Shown here piece after piece: positions 45,011-53,971 of a DNA stretch of 64,000 nucleotides. Position 1 is the first letter of the stretch. Each line of letters starts with the position of its first letter. The notes below the pieces were generated by a model, which searched no databases, was not told the DNA's origin, and worked only from the letters and a program-made list of their open reading frames with translations. The position numbers were made by a program, and so were the translations under genes. Origin of the DNA: G963691835 sp963691835 (GTDB taxonomy: Bacteria > Pseudomonadota > Alphaproteobacteria > Thalassobaculales > Thalassobaculaceae); NCBI GenBank assembly GCA_963691835.1, contig OY829383.1, positions 1,426,001 through 1,490,000 of the forward strand, written 5' to 3'.

Positions 45011-45484
45011 CTAGGCGGGGAGGACGCGGGTCGCGCACTGGTGATCCAGCCTTTGCACCCGTTCGTACATTTTGCGGCTTTGCGTCAGAAGGCGTCGAAG
45101 TTCGCGAGGCAAGTCATCATCCGCCTCGCCGTCTACATCAAGACAGATTTCGGTCACCTCAAGTCGATGCTCCGGCTGGCATCCTTCGATCTCTGTTAAC
45201 TCGCCGGCACCAACTGCTTTCCGAACCAGCAGCCATGCAAGGCAACTCGACAGCCGCGACGTCACCCGAAGCGCTTCGCAGCTTGCCCGGAGTTTGTGGA
45301 TGGGCAGGTCGAGACTGTCGGTTGCAAGCCGCCGCGATCGCGCGCTTTCCGCCGTCGATTGTTCCGCGAAGCTCCTGGCTTCCTCAAGCAGTGACATCGT
45401 CTCGTTGTAAGGGCCTTCGAAAACAACCGCAGCCACGCTGAGCGCGCTGTTTTCCTGTCTGGGTCTTGCGTCTTCGGATGTCAC
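45011..45484 (-). CDS. rcdA: RcdA-like regulator of CtrA degradation (DUF1465)
   Basis: This 157-residue protein matches DUF1465, whose Caulobacter member RcdA helps deliver the cell-cycle regulator CtrA to ClpXP protease. The helical bundle is visible as VVFEGPYNETMSLLEEARSFAEQ, then LRVTSRLSSCLAWLLVRKAVGAGELT, which parallels the conserved RxTxRLxxxASWLLxQRAVxxGE line, and the C-terminal PRELRRLLTQSRKMYERVQRLDHQ. The start is a GTG at 45484 with GGGAAG upstream. It is convergent with leuA. The family supports an alphaproteobacterial host with CtrA-type control. Confidence 0.85.
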   Translation of the reverse strand: MTSEDARPRQENSALSVAAVVFEGPYNETMSLLEEARSFAEQSTAESARSRRLATDSLDLPIHKLRASCEALRVTSRLSSCLAWLLVRKAVGAGELTEIEGCQPEHRLEVTEICLDVDGEADDDLPRELRRLLTQSRKMYERVQRLDHQCATRVLPA

Positions 45485-45694
45485 AGGCTCATACTTCCCG
45501 TGGTTCGATAAACCGCCCTTTCCTCATTACGCTAGCGAAACAAATCGCCTTCGTCAAACCCTTGTTGGTGGAGCGATCCTAATCGCCCACACGCGTAATG
45601 GTTTTGATTTCAAGCATTAACCCTGTTTTCGGCGCTACCGCATAGTCTGCGGGCCTTGTCGATGTGCTCGACCGAGCGATCGGCTGGCAGGGGA

Positions 45695-45723
45695 CTTGAA
45701 CCCACACACCGTGTTCCCAATCT
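45695..45723 (+). promoter_or_regulatory. Heat-shock (RpoH/sigma-32) promoter of hsp20
   Basis: CTTGAA at 45695-45700 and CCCAATCT at 45716-45723 are separated by 15 nt, close to the sigma-32 consensus CTTGAA and CCCCATNT. Transcription would start near 45730, leaving about 110 nt of 5' leader before the hsp20 ATG, the usual length for a ROSE leader. Confidence 0.7.
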
Positions 45724-45739
45724 GTGGGTTGTCGGGATG

Positions 45740-45842
45740 CCCAATTGGGGTTCCGGCGACGCGGACAGCCATCGCCGCCATGCGGGAGGGCAAGCGTCAT
45801 CACAACTGAATACCATGTTGCTTATCAAGGAGAACGTGGACC
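45740..45842 (+). ncRNA. ROSE-type RNA thermometer in the hsp20 leader
   Basis: The ribosome site AAGGA (45827-45831) is preceded by UUGCUU (45818-45823) with only AUC between. U, U, C and U of the first element pair with A, A, G and A of the second and the G opposes a G, which is the hallmark UUGCU/AGGA pairing with a G-G mismatch of ROSE elements. Upstream the palindrome CCCAATTGGG (45740-45749) can form another hairpin. Heat would melt the last hairpin and free the site, ten nt before the ATG. Confidence 0.72.
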
Positions 45843-46307
45843 ATGCGTACCGTAGACTTTTCCCCCATGTTTCGCTCGACCGTCGGTTTTGACCGGATGG
45901 CCCGGCTCGTCGACAGCGCGCTCCGAAGCGCCGATGCGCCAAATGCGCCCAGCTACCCGCCTTATGACATTGAGAAGGTTGGCGAAAACGACTATCGGAT
46001 CTCGATGGCCGTAGCGGGTTTCGCGGACGGCGAGATTGATGTGTCCGTCGAGGGCACGACGCTTACCGTTGTCGGAAAGAAGGACCAACCGGCAGACGGT
46101 GAGAAGCGGACCTACCTGCATCGCGGCATCGCCGCCCGCACTTTTGAGCGGCGGTTTGAGATCGCTGAGTTCATCAAGGTGACCGGTGCCCGTCTTGAGA
46201 ATGGGCTTCTGCACGTGAACCTCGTGCGTGAGGTCCCCGAAGAGAAGCGGCCTCGGAAGATCGCGATCGACAGCGGCGCACCGAAGCTCGAAGCCCAAGC
46301 TGCGTAA
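45843..46307 (+). CDS. Small heat-shock protein, Hsp20/IbpA type
   Basis: This 154-residue alpha-crystallin-family chaperone binds unfolding proteins and holds them for refolding. The N-terminus has the typical DFSPMFRSTVGFDRMARLVDSAL. The core domain runs from YPPYDIEKVGENDYRISMAVAGF to VTGARLENGLLHVNLVREVP, and the C-terminal I-x-I motif is in PRKIAIDSG. It resembles class A rhizobial sHsps. A sigma-32-like promoter and a ROSE thermometer precede it, so it is controlled at both transcription and translation. A hairpin terminator follows, so it is monocistronic. Confidence 0.95.
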   Translation: MRTVDFSPMFRSTVGFDRMARLVDSALRSADAPNAPSYPPYDIEKVGENDYRISMAVAGFADGEIDVSVEGTTLTVVGKKDQPADGEKRTYLHRGIAARTFERRFEIAEFIKVTGARLENGLLHVNLVREVPEEKRPRKIAIDSGAPKLEAQAA

Positions 46308-46352
46308 ACAGCTTCCTTCAAGAACGTCGCGTCCAGAACACGACAATCACGG

Positions 46353-46384
46353 CGGAGCGGCCTATGCCGCTCCGTTCCCTTTTC
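46353..46384 (+). terminator. Rho-independent terminator of hsp20
   Basis: A perfect 9-bp stem (CGGAGCGGC at 46353-46361, GCCGCTCCG at 46366-46374) with a CTAT loop is followed by TTCCCTTTT. It lies 46 bp past the hsp20 stop. Confidence 0.8.
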
Positions 46385-46498
46385 GGAGCATTGGCCGCCG
46401 CATCCGTGTCCTTTTCGCACAGCGGAAGCGGTCTCCCTTGAAGAGGTGTTCCCGGCCGCCCAGTTTGCTCGCATCCCTCACAGGAAAGGATGCGCGGC

Positions 46499-48859
46499 AT
46501 GGACGGACCTCAGAGCGACGCCGCTTGGGCAACCACCAAGTTCGGAATCGGCCAACCGGTTCGCCGCACCGAAGATCCCACGTTGCTGACCGGACAGGGC
46601 CGCTATACCGACGACATCAGCCTTGAGGGGCAGGCTTACGGCTATGTCGTCCGAAGCCAATACGCTCATGGCATTCTGAAGACCATCGACACCAAAGCCG
46701 CGAGGGCCATGCCCGGCGTCCTCGCCGTCTACACAGCCGCGGATCTTGCTGCGTATGGCTCCATCCGATGCGTCGTTCCCTTCAAGAACTGGGACGGCTC
46801 GGAGATGCATAAGCCCAAGCGCCCTCCGCTGGCGGCGGACAAGGTCCGGTTTGTGGGTGACCCGATCGCCTTTGTGGTCGCGGAAACCGCTGATCAGGCG
46901 CGCGATGCGGCCGAAGCGGTGGACCCGGACATTGAAGCGCTCCCGGCGGTGACAAGCGCCAAGCGGGCAGCCGAACCCGAAGCTCCGCGTCTCTATGACG
47001 ACGTGCCGGCGAATGTGTGCCTCGACTACCACTTCGGCGACACCGAAGCGGCCGACAAGGCATTCGCTGAAGCCGCCCATGTGACGAAGCTCGACATCCT
47101 CAACAACCGGGTTGTGGTCGCGGCACTAGAGCCGCGATCCGCCGTCGTGGACTTCGATGCGGAGACAGAAGTCTGGACCATCCACGTGGCCAGCCAGGGG
47201 GCATTCGGTCTCCGGAACATGTTCGCCAATCACATCCTCGATGTGCCGACCGACAAGGTCCGCGTCCTCACGCCCAATGTCGGCGGATCGTTCGGCATGA
47301 AGGGAAATCCGTATCCAGAGTACACCTGCCTGTTCCATGCCTGCCGGGATCTCGGCCGTCCCGTGAAATGGACGGACGATCGCTCGGGCAGCTTCGTCTC
47401 GGACCACCACGGCCGTGATCATGAGGTGACGGCGGAACTGGCGCTCGACGCGGAAGGCAACTTCCTAGCTCTGAGAACAACGGCGTTTGCCAATGTCGGC
47501 GCCTATCTCAGCTCTGTAGCGCCACAGCCGGGAACGCTCAACGCCGTGAAGAACGTGGTCTCCGTCTACAAGACGCCGGTCCTCGATATCAACACCAAGT
47601 GCTGCATGACCAATACCTCGCCGGTGAGTGCGTACCGGGGTGCTGGTCGACCGGAAGCGAACTATTACATCGAGCGCCTGATCGACACAGCCGCGCGTGA
47701 GATGGGCATCGACCGGCTGGAGCTCCGCCGCCGCAACCATATCCGCGCTGACCAGATCCCCTATTCCGCCCCATCGGGCATGACCTACGACAGTGGAGAC
47801 TTCCCAGCGGTGTTCGAGAAGGCGGTGCACTTCTCGGACTGGGATGGTTTCGCTAAGCGAAGGACCGAAAGCGAGGCACGCGGCAAGCTCCGCGGGATCG
47901 GGATGAGCGACTATCTCGAAGTCACCGGTCCCCCGGGAAAGGAAATGGGCGGCATCCGGTTCGAGGACGACGGAACCGTGACGATCATCAGCGGCACCCT
48001 CGATTACGGCCAAGGCCACGCGGCTGCATTCGCCCAAGTTCTTCACAGCCGCACCGGCATCCCATTCGAGCGGATCCGCCTACTCCAAGGCGACAGCGAC
48101 CAGCTGATCGTCGGGGGTGGGACCGGCGGGTCGAAGTCCATGATGTCCTCGGGCGGGGCGATCATCGAGGCCGGTGATGTTCTCATCGAGAAAGCCAAGA
48201 CGCTCGCCGCCCATGCGCTTGAGGCTGCTGTTGAAGATGTGGAGTTCTCGGAGGGTCGCTATGCGATCGCGGGCACCGACAGAACGATTGGCCTTATTGA
48301 TTTGGCCGACGGTCTCCGGACCGGGTTGATCACGCCCGCTGACGGCCTGCCAACTTCGTTGGACGTGTCGTTGGCCCACACCACAGGGCCCTCGGCATTC
48401 CCGAACGGCTGTCACGTGTGCGAGGTCGAGATCGATCCCGACACGGGCGTCGTTGACGTCGTCAGGTACTCCATGGTCAACGACTTCGGTGTGGTGGTGA
48501 ACCCGATGCTGGTCGAAGGCCAGGCTCATGGCGGCATTGTGCAAGGCTTGGGTCAGGCGTTGATGGAGCACACCCGCTACGACTCCGAAGGGCAACTCGT
48601 CACCGGCTCGTTCATGGACTACGCCATGCCCCGGGCGGACATCGCGCCGTTCTTCCGATACGACAGCCACCCCGTCCCCTGCACCACCAATCTTGTGGGC
48701 GCGAAGGGCTGCGGCGAGGCGGGCTGTGCCGGGGCGCTCCCATCGGTGATGAACGCGATCATCGATGCCTTGGCCGGTCACGGTGTGACGCATCTCGACA
48801 TGCCGGCCACCCCTGAAGCGGTTTGGCGCGCCGTTCATTCGGAGGGCAAGGGGGCTTAG
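46499..48859 (+). CDS. Xanthine dehydrogenase-family molybdopterin-binding large subunit (CoxL form II-like)
   Basis: This 786-residue large subunit of a molybdenum hydroxylase begins FGIGQPVRRTEDPTLLTGQGRYTDD. It contains the first Moco-binding domain (NVGGSFGMKGNPYPEYTC), the active-site loop AYRGAGRPEANYYIERLIDTAA, which lacks the AYxCSFR of true CO dehydrogenase, TGGSKSMMSSGGAI, and the catalytic-Glu motif GCGEAGCAGALPSVMNAI. The ATG at 46499 is preferred over 46490 because the AGGAAAGG site is too close to the latter. The medium (FAD) and small (2Fe-2S) subunit genes that normally adjoin it are missing here. An aldehyde or N-heterocycle is the likely substrate. Confidence 0.9.
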   Translation: MDGPQSDAAWATTKFGIGQPVRRTEDPTLLTGQGRYTDDISLEGQAYGYVVRSQYAHGILKTIDTKAARAMPGVLAVYTAADLAAYGSIRCVVPFKNWDGSEMHKPKRPPLAADKVRFVGDPIAFVVAETADQARDAAEAVDPDIEALPAVTSAKRAAEPEAPRLYDDVPANVCLDYHFGDTEAADKAFAEAAHVTKLDILNNRVVVAALEPRSAVVDFDAETEVWTIHVASQGAFGLRNMFANHILDVPTDKVRVLTPNVGGSFGMKGNPYPEYTCLFHACRDLGRPVKWTDDRSGSFVSDHHGRDHEVTAELALDAEGNFLALRTTAFANVGAYLSSVAPQPGTLNAVKNVVSVYKTPVLDINTKCCMTNTSPVSAYRGAGRPEANYYIERLIDTAAREMGIDRLELRRRNHIRADQIPYSAPSGMTYDSGDFPAVFEKAVHFSDWDGFAKRRTESEARGKLRGIGMSDYLEVTGPPGKEMGGIRFEDDGTVTIISGTLDYGQGHAAAFAQVLHSRTGIPFERIRLLQGDSDQLIVGGGTGGSKSMMSSGGAIIEAGDVLIEKAKTLAAHALEAAVEDVEFSEGRYAIAGTDRTIGLIDLADGLRTGLITPADGLPTSLDVSLAHTTGPSAFPNGCHVCEVEIDPDTGVVDVVRYSMVNDFGVVVNPMLVEGQAHGGIVQGLGQALMEHTRYDSEGQLVTGSFMDYAMPRADIAPFFRYDSHPVPCTTNLVGAKGCGEAGCAGALPSVMNAIIDALAGHGVTHLDMPATPEAVWRAVHSEGKGA

Positions 48860-48868
48860 CGGGGCTGC

Positions 48869-50401
48869 TCAGTCAGCCGCAGCCGTCTCTGGGTCCGTCG
48901 CTGGGCGGCCAGGTATGAAGAGAGCGGCCACAATCGCCGCAATCGCTGAAAGCAGGGCCGCCAAGAGCATCGCCCAGGCATAGCCATCGCGAAACGCGGC
49001 GGCGAGCGGCTCAAACTCGGGGTCAGAGGGATCGGGAAGCAAACCGAACCGGCGCCCCTCCGCCGCTAGCCCGGCTGTCTCCACGCCGCCCATGAAGACG
49101 ATGGACGCGATCGATCCCAAGAGCGCGATAGAGAAGAGGCCCGCCAAGCGGCTGGCCGCGTTGTTGACCCCGGATGCCGCGCCGGACAGAACGTCGGGGG
49201 CGGAGTTCATGACAGCCGTCGTAAGCGGCGTGACGATACAGGCAAGGCCGAACCCGAGTGCAAGGATCGGCGGCATCGCGCCCAGCCAGACGCCGTCGAA
49301 TCCGCCCGCGAACAAAAGGCCTGAGGCGGTCACGCAGACCGCCCCCAGAACCAGCGGCTCCCGGGGACCCCGGCGATCGGCGAACGCGCCCACGTTTCGG
49401 GCGAGCGCTCCGATGATCAGGCCGATCGGCAGCATGGCCAGCCCCGCCTCACCCGCGGACATGCCGCGCCGGGCAATAAGATCGAAGGGCAGCAGAAAGA
49501 AGATCGCGCCGATGGCCCCGTAGAGCAGCAGTGTCGTCACATTCGCGATCGTGAACGCGCGGCTTTGGAACAGCGCCATGGGTACCAGGGGTGCCGCCCC
49601 TTTCTGCTCGATCCGGACGAAGGCGATAACCCCGACCACGCCCGCGGCGATACACCAGAGAACCGCTGGTCTCGGAACATCGGGATCGGACATCAATGTC
49701 AGCCCAAGGGTGAGCAATCCAAATCCAAGGATGGCAGTACAGGCCCCCTGCCAATCAAGTGGGCCGTCGGCCTTTCTCGGCAGCACGCGGGGCACGTAGT
49801 GGGCCGTCAGCCAAACGGCGATGGCCGCCAAGGGCAGGTTTATCCAGAAGACGGCCCGCCAATCGAGTGTATCCAACAGGAACCCGCCCAGCGGTGGCCC
49901 GATTGTCGTCGTGATACCGGACGCCGCGGCCCAGATCCCGATCGCGCGTCCGCGCCGCTCGCGCGGGAAGGACGCGGCGATGATGGCGAGGCTCTGGGGA
50001 ACCAACAATGCGGCCCCGACACCCTTGGCGGCGCGGGCTGCGATCAGTGCCTCGACCGTGGGCGCCATCGCGCAGGCAAGAGAGGCAGCCGCAAAGGTTA
50101 CCATGCCGACCAGGAAGATCCGCCGCCGTCCAAACCTGTCGCCGACCGCGCCGCCGACCAAGATCAAGCCGCCCAGCATCAGCGTGTAGGCGTTCACGAC
50201 CCACTGAAGCGCTTGGAAACTGGCGCCAAGGTCGAGACCGATTGCGGGCAAGGCGATGCCTGCGATCGAGCTGTCGATGAATGCCATGGACGACGCGAGA
50301 ATGGTTGCGGCGAGAATGAACGGCGCGGTGCGGGCGTCGACGATTCCGTCGATCAGAGCCTCGTCGGGGCCCTTCGCCACTTGCCCATTTTCTTCCGCCA
50401 T
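48869..50401 (-). CDS. MFS drug exporter, DHA2 (EmrB/QacA) family
   Basis: This 510-residue inner-membrane protein has about 14 transmembrane helices, as expected for DHA2 proton antiporters. Motif A appears as GDRFGRRRIFLVGM after helix 2, the antiporter motif C as AAASGITTTIGPPLGGFLL, and the opening AATILASSMAFIDSSIAGIALPAIGLDL is typical. The ATG at 50401 is chosen with AGGGCGGC upstream; a GTG at 50425 is the alternative. It converges on the molybdenum enzyme with a 9-bp gap. No TetR-type regulator or EmrA partner is adjacent. Confidence 0.92.
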   Translation of the reverse strand: MAEENGQVAKGPDEALIDGIVDARTAPFILAATILASSMAFIDSSIAGIALPAIGLDLGASFQALQWVVNAYTLMLGGLILVGGAVGDRFGRRRIFLVGMVTFAAASLACAMAPTVEALIAARAAKGVGAALLVPQSLAIIAASFPRERRGRAIGIWAAASGITTTIGPPLGGFLLDTLDWRAVFWINLPLAAIAVWLTAHYVPRVLPRKADGPLDWQGACTAILGFGLLTLGLTLMSDPDVPRPAVLWCIAAGVVGVIAFVRIEQKGAAPLVPMALFQSRAFTIANVTTLLLYGAIGAIFFLLPFDLIARRGMSAGEAGLAMLPIGLIIGALARNVGAFADRRGPREPLVLGAVCVTASGLLFAGGFDGVWLGAMPPILALGFGLACIVTPLTTAVMNSAPDVLSGAASGVNNAASRLAGLFSIALLGSIASIVFMGGVETAGLAAEGRRFGLLPDPSDPEFEPLAAAFRDGYAWAMLLAALLSAIAAIVAALFIPGRPATDPETAAAD

Positions 50402-50576
50402 AAACGCCGCCCTGGAAGAGACCACTGATTTCCCTCGTCTGGAAACAGTGTTGTGTCAAGCAACTCGGCCGATTCAGCTTTTCTAGGACCGCATCAATGG
50501 GCTCACTATTCGCTCTGGAACATCGCGTTTGAGCCTCTACCTAGTACGGCATCGCTACCGATGCGGAGACAATCCG

Positions 50577-51182
50577 ATGACGATTTTTCATCTTGATGCA
50601 AGCGGACGCCATGACGGCTCGGACAGCCGGAAGCTCGGCCGTGAGTTGGTCAACCAGTTGGCCGAGACCGGCGAGACCGTCATTTACCGTGATGTGGCCG
50701 ACGGCTTTCCGCCCGTCGACGATCTGATGATCAGCGGACTCTTTCTGGACGATGCCGACCGGACAGACGCGCAGCGTAAGGCGCTCGAGACATCCGACCA
50801 ACTCGTCTCAGAACTCCAGGCGGCGGACACGATCGTGATCGGCACGCCGATATACAACTTCTCCATGCCGGCGGCGCTCAAGTCCTGGGCGGACATGGTC
50901 GCGCGCAAAGGGGTGACCTTCAAGTATGGGCCAAACGGGCCGATCGGCCTCCTCGAAGGCAAGACCGCGTATGTCATCATCACCTCCGGCGGTACCGAGA
51001 TCGGAAGCAGCATCGATTTCGTCAGCGGCTGGATAAAGCACTTCCTGGGCTTCATCGGAATCTCGAACGCAACGATCATCCCAGCCGACCGGTTGGCCAG
51101 GGGTGGCGATGCGAAACTCGCCGAGATCCGAGAGGCATTCGCCGCGGCGAAGGAAGCACGCGACACCAAAAAAGCGGCTTAG
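50577..51182 (+). CDS. azoR: FMN-dependent NADH:quinone/azo reductase
   Basis: This 201-residue flavodoxin-fold enzyme reduces quinones and azo dyes by two electrons with NADH. Motifs are FHLDASGRHDGSDSRKLGRELVNQL at the FMN phosphate loop, IVIGTPIYNFSMPAALKSWADMVARKGVTFKYGPNGPIGLLEGK (the AzoR core), and VIITSGG. GGAGA precedes the ATG at 50577. The gene runs with two glutathionyl-hydroquinone reductase genes 36 bp downstream, forming a quinone-detoxification cluster in one direction. Confidence 0.92.
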   Translation: MTIFHLDASGRHDGSDSRKLGRELVNQLAETGETVIYRDVADGFPPVDDLMISGLFLDDADRTDAQRKALETSDQLVSELQAADTIVIGTPIYNFSMPAALKSWADMVARKGVTFKYGPNGPIGLLEGKTAYVIITSGGTEIGSSIDFVSGWIKHFLGFIGISNATIIPADRLARGGDAKLAEIREAFAAAKEARDTKKAA

Positions 51183-51218
51183 GCCGAGGAAATACATCAG
51201 CGCAGATGAGAGGATGCC

Positions 51219-52214
51219 ATGGGACAGCTCGTAGACGGTGTTTGGCAGACGGAGAATCTGATCCAGCCCTCGGCATCCGGCCAGTTCAAACGCCGGGCAT
51301 CGGCTTTCCGGAACTGGGTTACCGCCGACGGCGCGCCCGGACCGTCGGGTGAAGGCGGCTTCAAGGCCGAGGCCGGGCGATATCACCTGTATGTCTCGAT
51401 GGCCTGTCCCTGGGCGCATCGGACGCTGATTTTCCGGGCCCTCAAGGGCCTTGAACCCATGATCGACATCTCCGTCACCCATTGGCTGATGGGAGACAAC
51501 GGGTGGTCCTTCGAGGACGGCGACCATGTCATCCCCGACCCCATCAACAGTGCCCGGTATGTCCATCAGATCTACTCGGCGGCGGATTCCAGCTACACAG
51601 GCCGGTCGACCGTTCCGATCCTTTGGGACAAGGAACGGGGTACGATCGTTTCGAACGAATCCGCTGAGATCATCCGCATGTTCAACTCGGCGTTTGACGG
51701 GGTTGGCGCCACGCCGGGTGACTACTACCCAGAAGCGTTGCGGGAGGAGATCGACAGCGTCAATGAGCGGATCTACTCAACGCTCAATAACGGTGTGTAC
51801 CGCTGCGGCTTCGCGACGACCCAAGCGGCCTATGACGCCGCCGTAGATCCGCTTTTCGAGACCCTGGATTGGCTGGAAGAACGGCTCTCAGGCCAGCGCT
51901 ACCTGGTTGGCGGACAGCAGACAGAAGCGGACTGGCGCCTCTTCCCAACACTGTTCCGGTTCGACGCGGTCTACAATGTTCACTTCAAGTGCACGAAACG
52001 GCGGATCGTGGATTACCCGGCACTCTGGGCCTATACGCGTGATCTTTATCAGCATCCGGGGATCTCGGGGCTGGTCGACCTCCAGAATGCACGGCTTCAC
52101 TACTACGGCAGCCATGAATCGGTGAACCCGCACCGCATCATTCCGACAACGCCGGCCTTTCTCGACTTCGATACACCACACGGCCGGGATGCTCTCGACA
52201 GCAAGGCGGCCTAG
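51219..52214 (+). CDS. yqjG: Glutathionyl-hydroquinone reductase (Xi-class GST)
   Basis: This 331-residue Xi-class glutathione transferase reduces glutathionyl-hydroquinones to hydroquinones. The catalytic Cys63 lies in the class motif C-P-W-A-H. Further blocks are FRNWVTADGAPGPSGEGGFKAE, YHLYVSMACPWAHRTLIFRALKGLE, TVPILWDKERGTIVSNESAEIIRMFN, and the C-terminal LVGGQQTEADWRLFPTLFRFDAVYNVHFKC. It follows azoR by 36 bp, and a damaged paralogue follows by 12 bp. Length is full for the family. Confidence 0.93.
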   Translation: MGQLVDGVWQTENLIQPSASGQFKRRASAFRNWVTADGAPGPSGEGGFKAEAGRYHLYVSMACPWAHRTLIFRALKGLEPMIDISVTHWLMGDNGWSFEDGDHVIPDPINSARYVHQIYSAADSSYTGRSTVPILWDKERGTIVSNESAEIIRMFNSAFDGVGATPGDYYPEALREEIDSVNERIYSTLNNGVYRCGFATTQAAYDAAVDPLFETLDWLEERLSGQRYLVGGQQTEADWRLFPTLFRFDAVYNVHFKCTKRRIVDYPALWAYTRDLYQHPGISGLVDLQNARLHYYGSHESVNPHRIIPTTPAFLDFDTPHGRDALDSKAA

Positions 52215-52226
52215 GGGTCGACCGCG

Positions 52227-53176
52227 ATGGGAATGCTGATCAACGGGCGCTGGACGGATGACAGCGACGTGGCGCAGACGGATCCGGACGGACGTTGGCG
52301 GAGAACACCCGCGGCGTTCAGGCACTGGATCACCCCGGATGGAAGCCCAGGCCCAACGGGACAGGGCGGGTTTGAGGCCGAGCCGGGCCGCTATCATCTT
52401 TACGCCGCCTGGAATTGTCCGTGGGCACATCGTGCTCTTCTTGTTCGGGCGATCCTTGGCCTCGAGACCGCCATATCGGTCTCCATGGTCGCGCCCAGGC
52501 GAACCGGGGACGGCTGGGTATTCGATCCCGACGCCGGGTATGTGGATGAGCTGTTCGGGTGTTCAGCGCTTCACGAAGTGTATACGCGCGGTGACCCCGC
52601 ATACACCGGACGGGTCACGGTCCCCCTGCTCTGGGACACCAAACGGGGAACGGCCGTCAGCAATGAGTCGGCGGACATCGTCCGGATGCTGAACTTGGCA
52701 TTCGGGCCGTCCATGCTTCCGCGCCCAATCTCTATCCCGAGGATCTGCGCCCCTCGATCGATGCTTGGAACGACCGTATCTACCCCACGCTCAATAACGG
52801 CGTTTATCGAGCCGGGTTCTCTTCCTCACAAACAGCTTATGACGAAGCGGTTTCCGAGGTTTTCGATACGCTGGATGCGCTTGAGCACCAGCTCTCCGAA
52901 ACCGGTTATGTGGCGGGAGACCGGCTGACGGAGGCGGATGTGCGTCTCTTTCCGACACTTGCCCGGTTTGACGCCGCCTACTTCCAAGCGTTCAAGTGTA
53001 CGCGGAAGCGGTTGATCGATTTCCCAGCACTTTGGGCCTATGCGCGCCGGCTCTACGCGCTTCCAGGCGTTGCGGAGACGGTGCGGTTCGATATCTACCG
53101 CCAGGGATACAATTCGCCCAACCCGAACCGGAACCCCCACGGCATTGTGCCCGCCGCCCCGGCAATCTCCTGGTAG
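52227..53176 (+). pseudogene. Second glutathionyl-hydroquinone reductase, frameshifted
   Basis: The frame from the ATG at 52227 reads as a paralogue of the preceding gene, with Cys64 in C-P-W-A-H, to about codon 162 (MLNLAFGPS). Homology then continues in another frame, from about 52712 (ASAPNLYPEDLRPSIDAWND) through LTEADVRLFPTLARFDAAYFQ to the stop at 53174-53176. The shift equals one lost base (or two extra) near 52709-52718. The rest of both halves is well preserved, so it is a recent mutation, a sequencing error or, less likely, programmed. Together the halves would encode about 316 residues. Confidence 0.85.
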
Positions 53177-53231
53177 CGAATTGGTTCCACCGTATCGCCG
53201 CAAGTGACCGGCCACTCGGCGCACGCTGGCC

Positions 53232-53268
53232 GCAAAGAAAGAGGGCATCCGCTGTCGCGAATGCCCTC
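53232..53268 (-). terminator. Terminator of the phasin gene
   Basis: GAGGGCAT at 53241-53248 and ATGCCCTC at 53261-53268 form an 8-bp stem with an inner GC pair. On the minus strand it is followed by TTTCTTTGCGG. It lies 58 bp past the phasin stop. Confidence 0.75.
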
Positions 53269-53326
53269 AATCACTTGGCTCACCGAATTGGGCGTGAGCC
53301 TGATCTGACGTCGAAGCGTCTGCCGG

Positions 53327-53839
53327 TTAGGCGGCGACCGGCTTCGACAACTTCTCGACCGTGACGTTCACGCGCTCCTGGATCGGGGCGATCGCGTCGT
53401 TCGCGGTCTTGATCGACATTTCAGAGAGCTTGGTGCCCTCGGCCATGGCGGAGTCGAAAACCGACTTCGCGTAGGCGTTATGAACGTCGACAACCTGGTT
53501 CAGGGTCTTGGCAGCCATCAGCTCGTTGCCGACCTTGACGGAGTTCTCGAGCGAGCCCTGGGTGAAGGTGAAGACCTCTTTGCCCATCTCCTCGAACGCC
53601 TTCACGAGGACGTTCATCGACGCGACGTAGGCGTCATAGTTGCCCTTGCCGATAACGGCAAACTCATCATAGCCGCCCATGAAAGCCTTCGCGGCCTTGT
53701 CCACGTTCTCCTGCGTGAAGGACACGGCCTTCTCGTAGGTCTGCTGAGCGGCTTCCTGGCCGGCTTTCACCATGGTCTCAACCGTCTCGGCGGCGTCGGT
53801 GCTGGCGGCAGCCGCAGCAGTCGTCTTCTTCGCAACCAT
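53327..53839 (-). CDS. phaP: Phasin (polyhydroxyalkanoate granule protein)
   Basis: This 170-residue protein matches the phasin_2 family, small amphipathic helical proteins that coat PHA granules. After an Ala/Thr-rich N-terminus come ETMVKAGQEAAQQTYEKAVSFTQENVDKAAKAF, then GNYDAYVASMNVLVKAFEEMGKEVFTF and ENSVKVGNELMAAKTLNQVVDVHNAYAK. There are no cysteines or TM helices. GGGAGAGA precedes the ATG. Upstream is a clear promoter with two PhaR-like operators, and a terminator follows, so it is monocistronic and probably induced when PHA titrates PhaR. The PHA synthase genes are not in this window. Confidence 0.92.
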   Translation of the reverse strand: MVAKKTTAAAAASTDAAETVETMVKAGQEAAQQTYEKAVSFTQENVDKAAKAFMGGYDEFAVIGKGNYDAYVASMNVLVKAFEEMGKEVFTFTQGSLENSVKVGNELMAAKTLNQVVDVHNAYAKSVFDSAMAEGTKLSEMSIKTANDAIAPIQERVNVTVEKLSKPVAA

Positions 53840-53952
53840 TTCAATCTCTCCCGATGCATGGGGTTAGCGACAACGCTCGGCGGTCCGTACGGTGCCCGAT
53901 CCGAAGAGCGGGCATCGCCCTCTAGGCCCCATTGCCGACACGTCTCTCATGC

Positions 53953-53961
53953 TGCATCGCA
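53953..53961. promoter_or_regulatory. PhaR-like operator, promoter-proximal
   Basis: TGC-ATC-GCA has the TGC-N3-GCA core bound by the PHA regulator PhaR in alphaproteobacteria. It lies just downstream of the -10 box of the phasin promoter, near the expected transcription start, where a bound repressor would block initiation. Confidence 0.5.
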
Positions 53962-53971
53962 ACATGCCGCT

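Noticed and set aside
45683..45750. tRNA-like 3' end on the minus strand (T-arm-like GGGTTCAAGTCCC followed by TGCCA)
   Set aside because: No matching 5' acceptor strand, the T-stem has mismatches and the anticodon stem does not pair. The same bases are better explained by the hsp20 heat-shock promoter and leader hairpins.
45600..45842. Split or permuted tmRNA, as found in alphaproteobacteria
   Set aside because: No tag-peptide coding sequence (AND...YAEA type) is present on either strand around the tRNA-like end.
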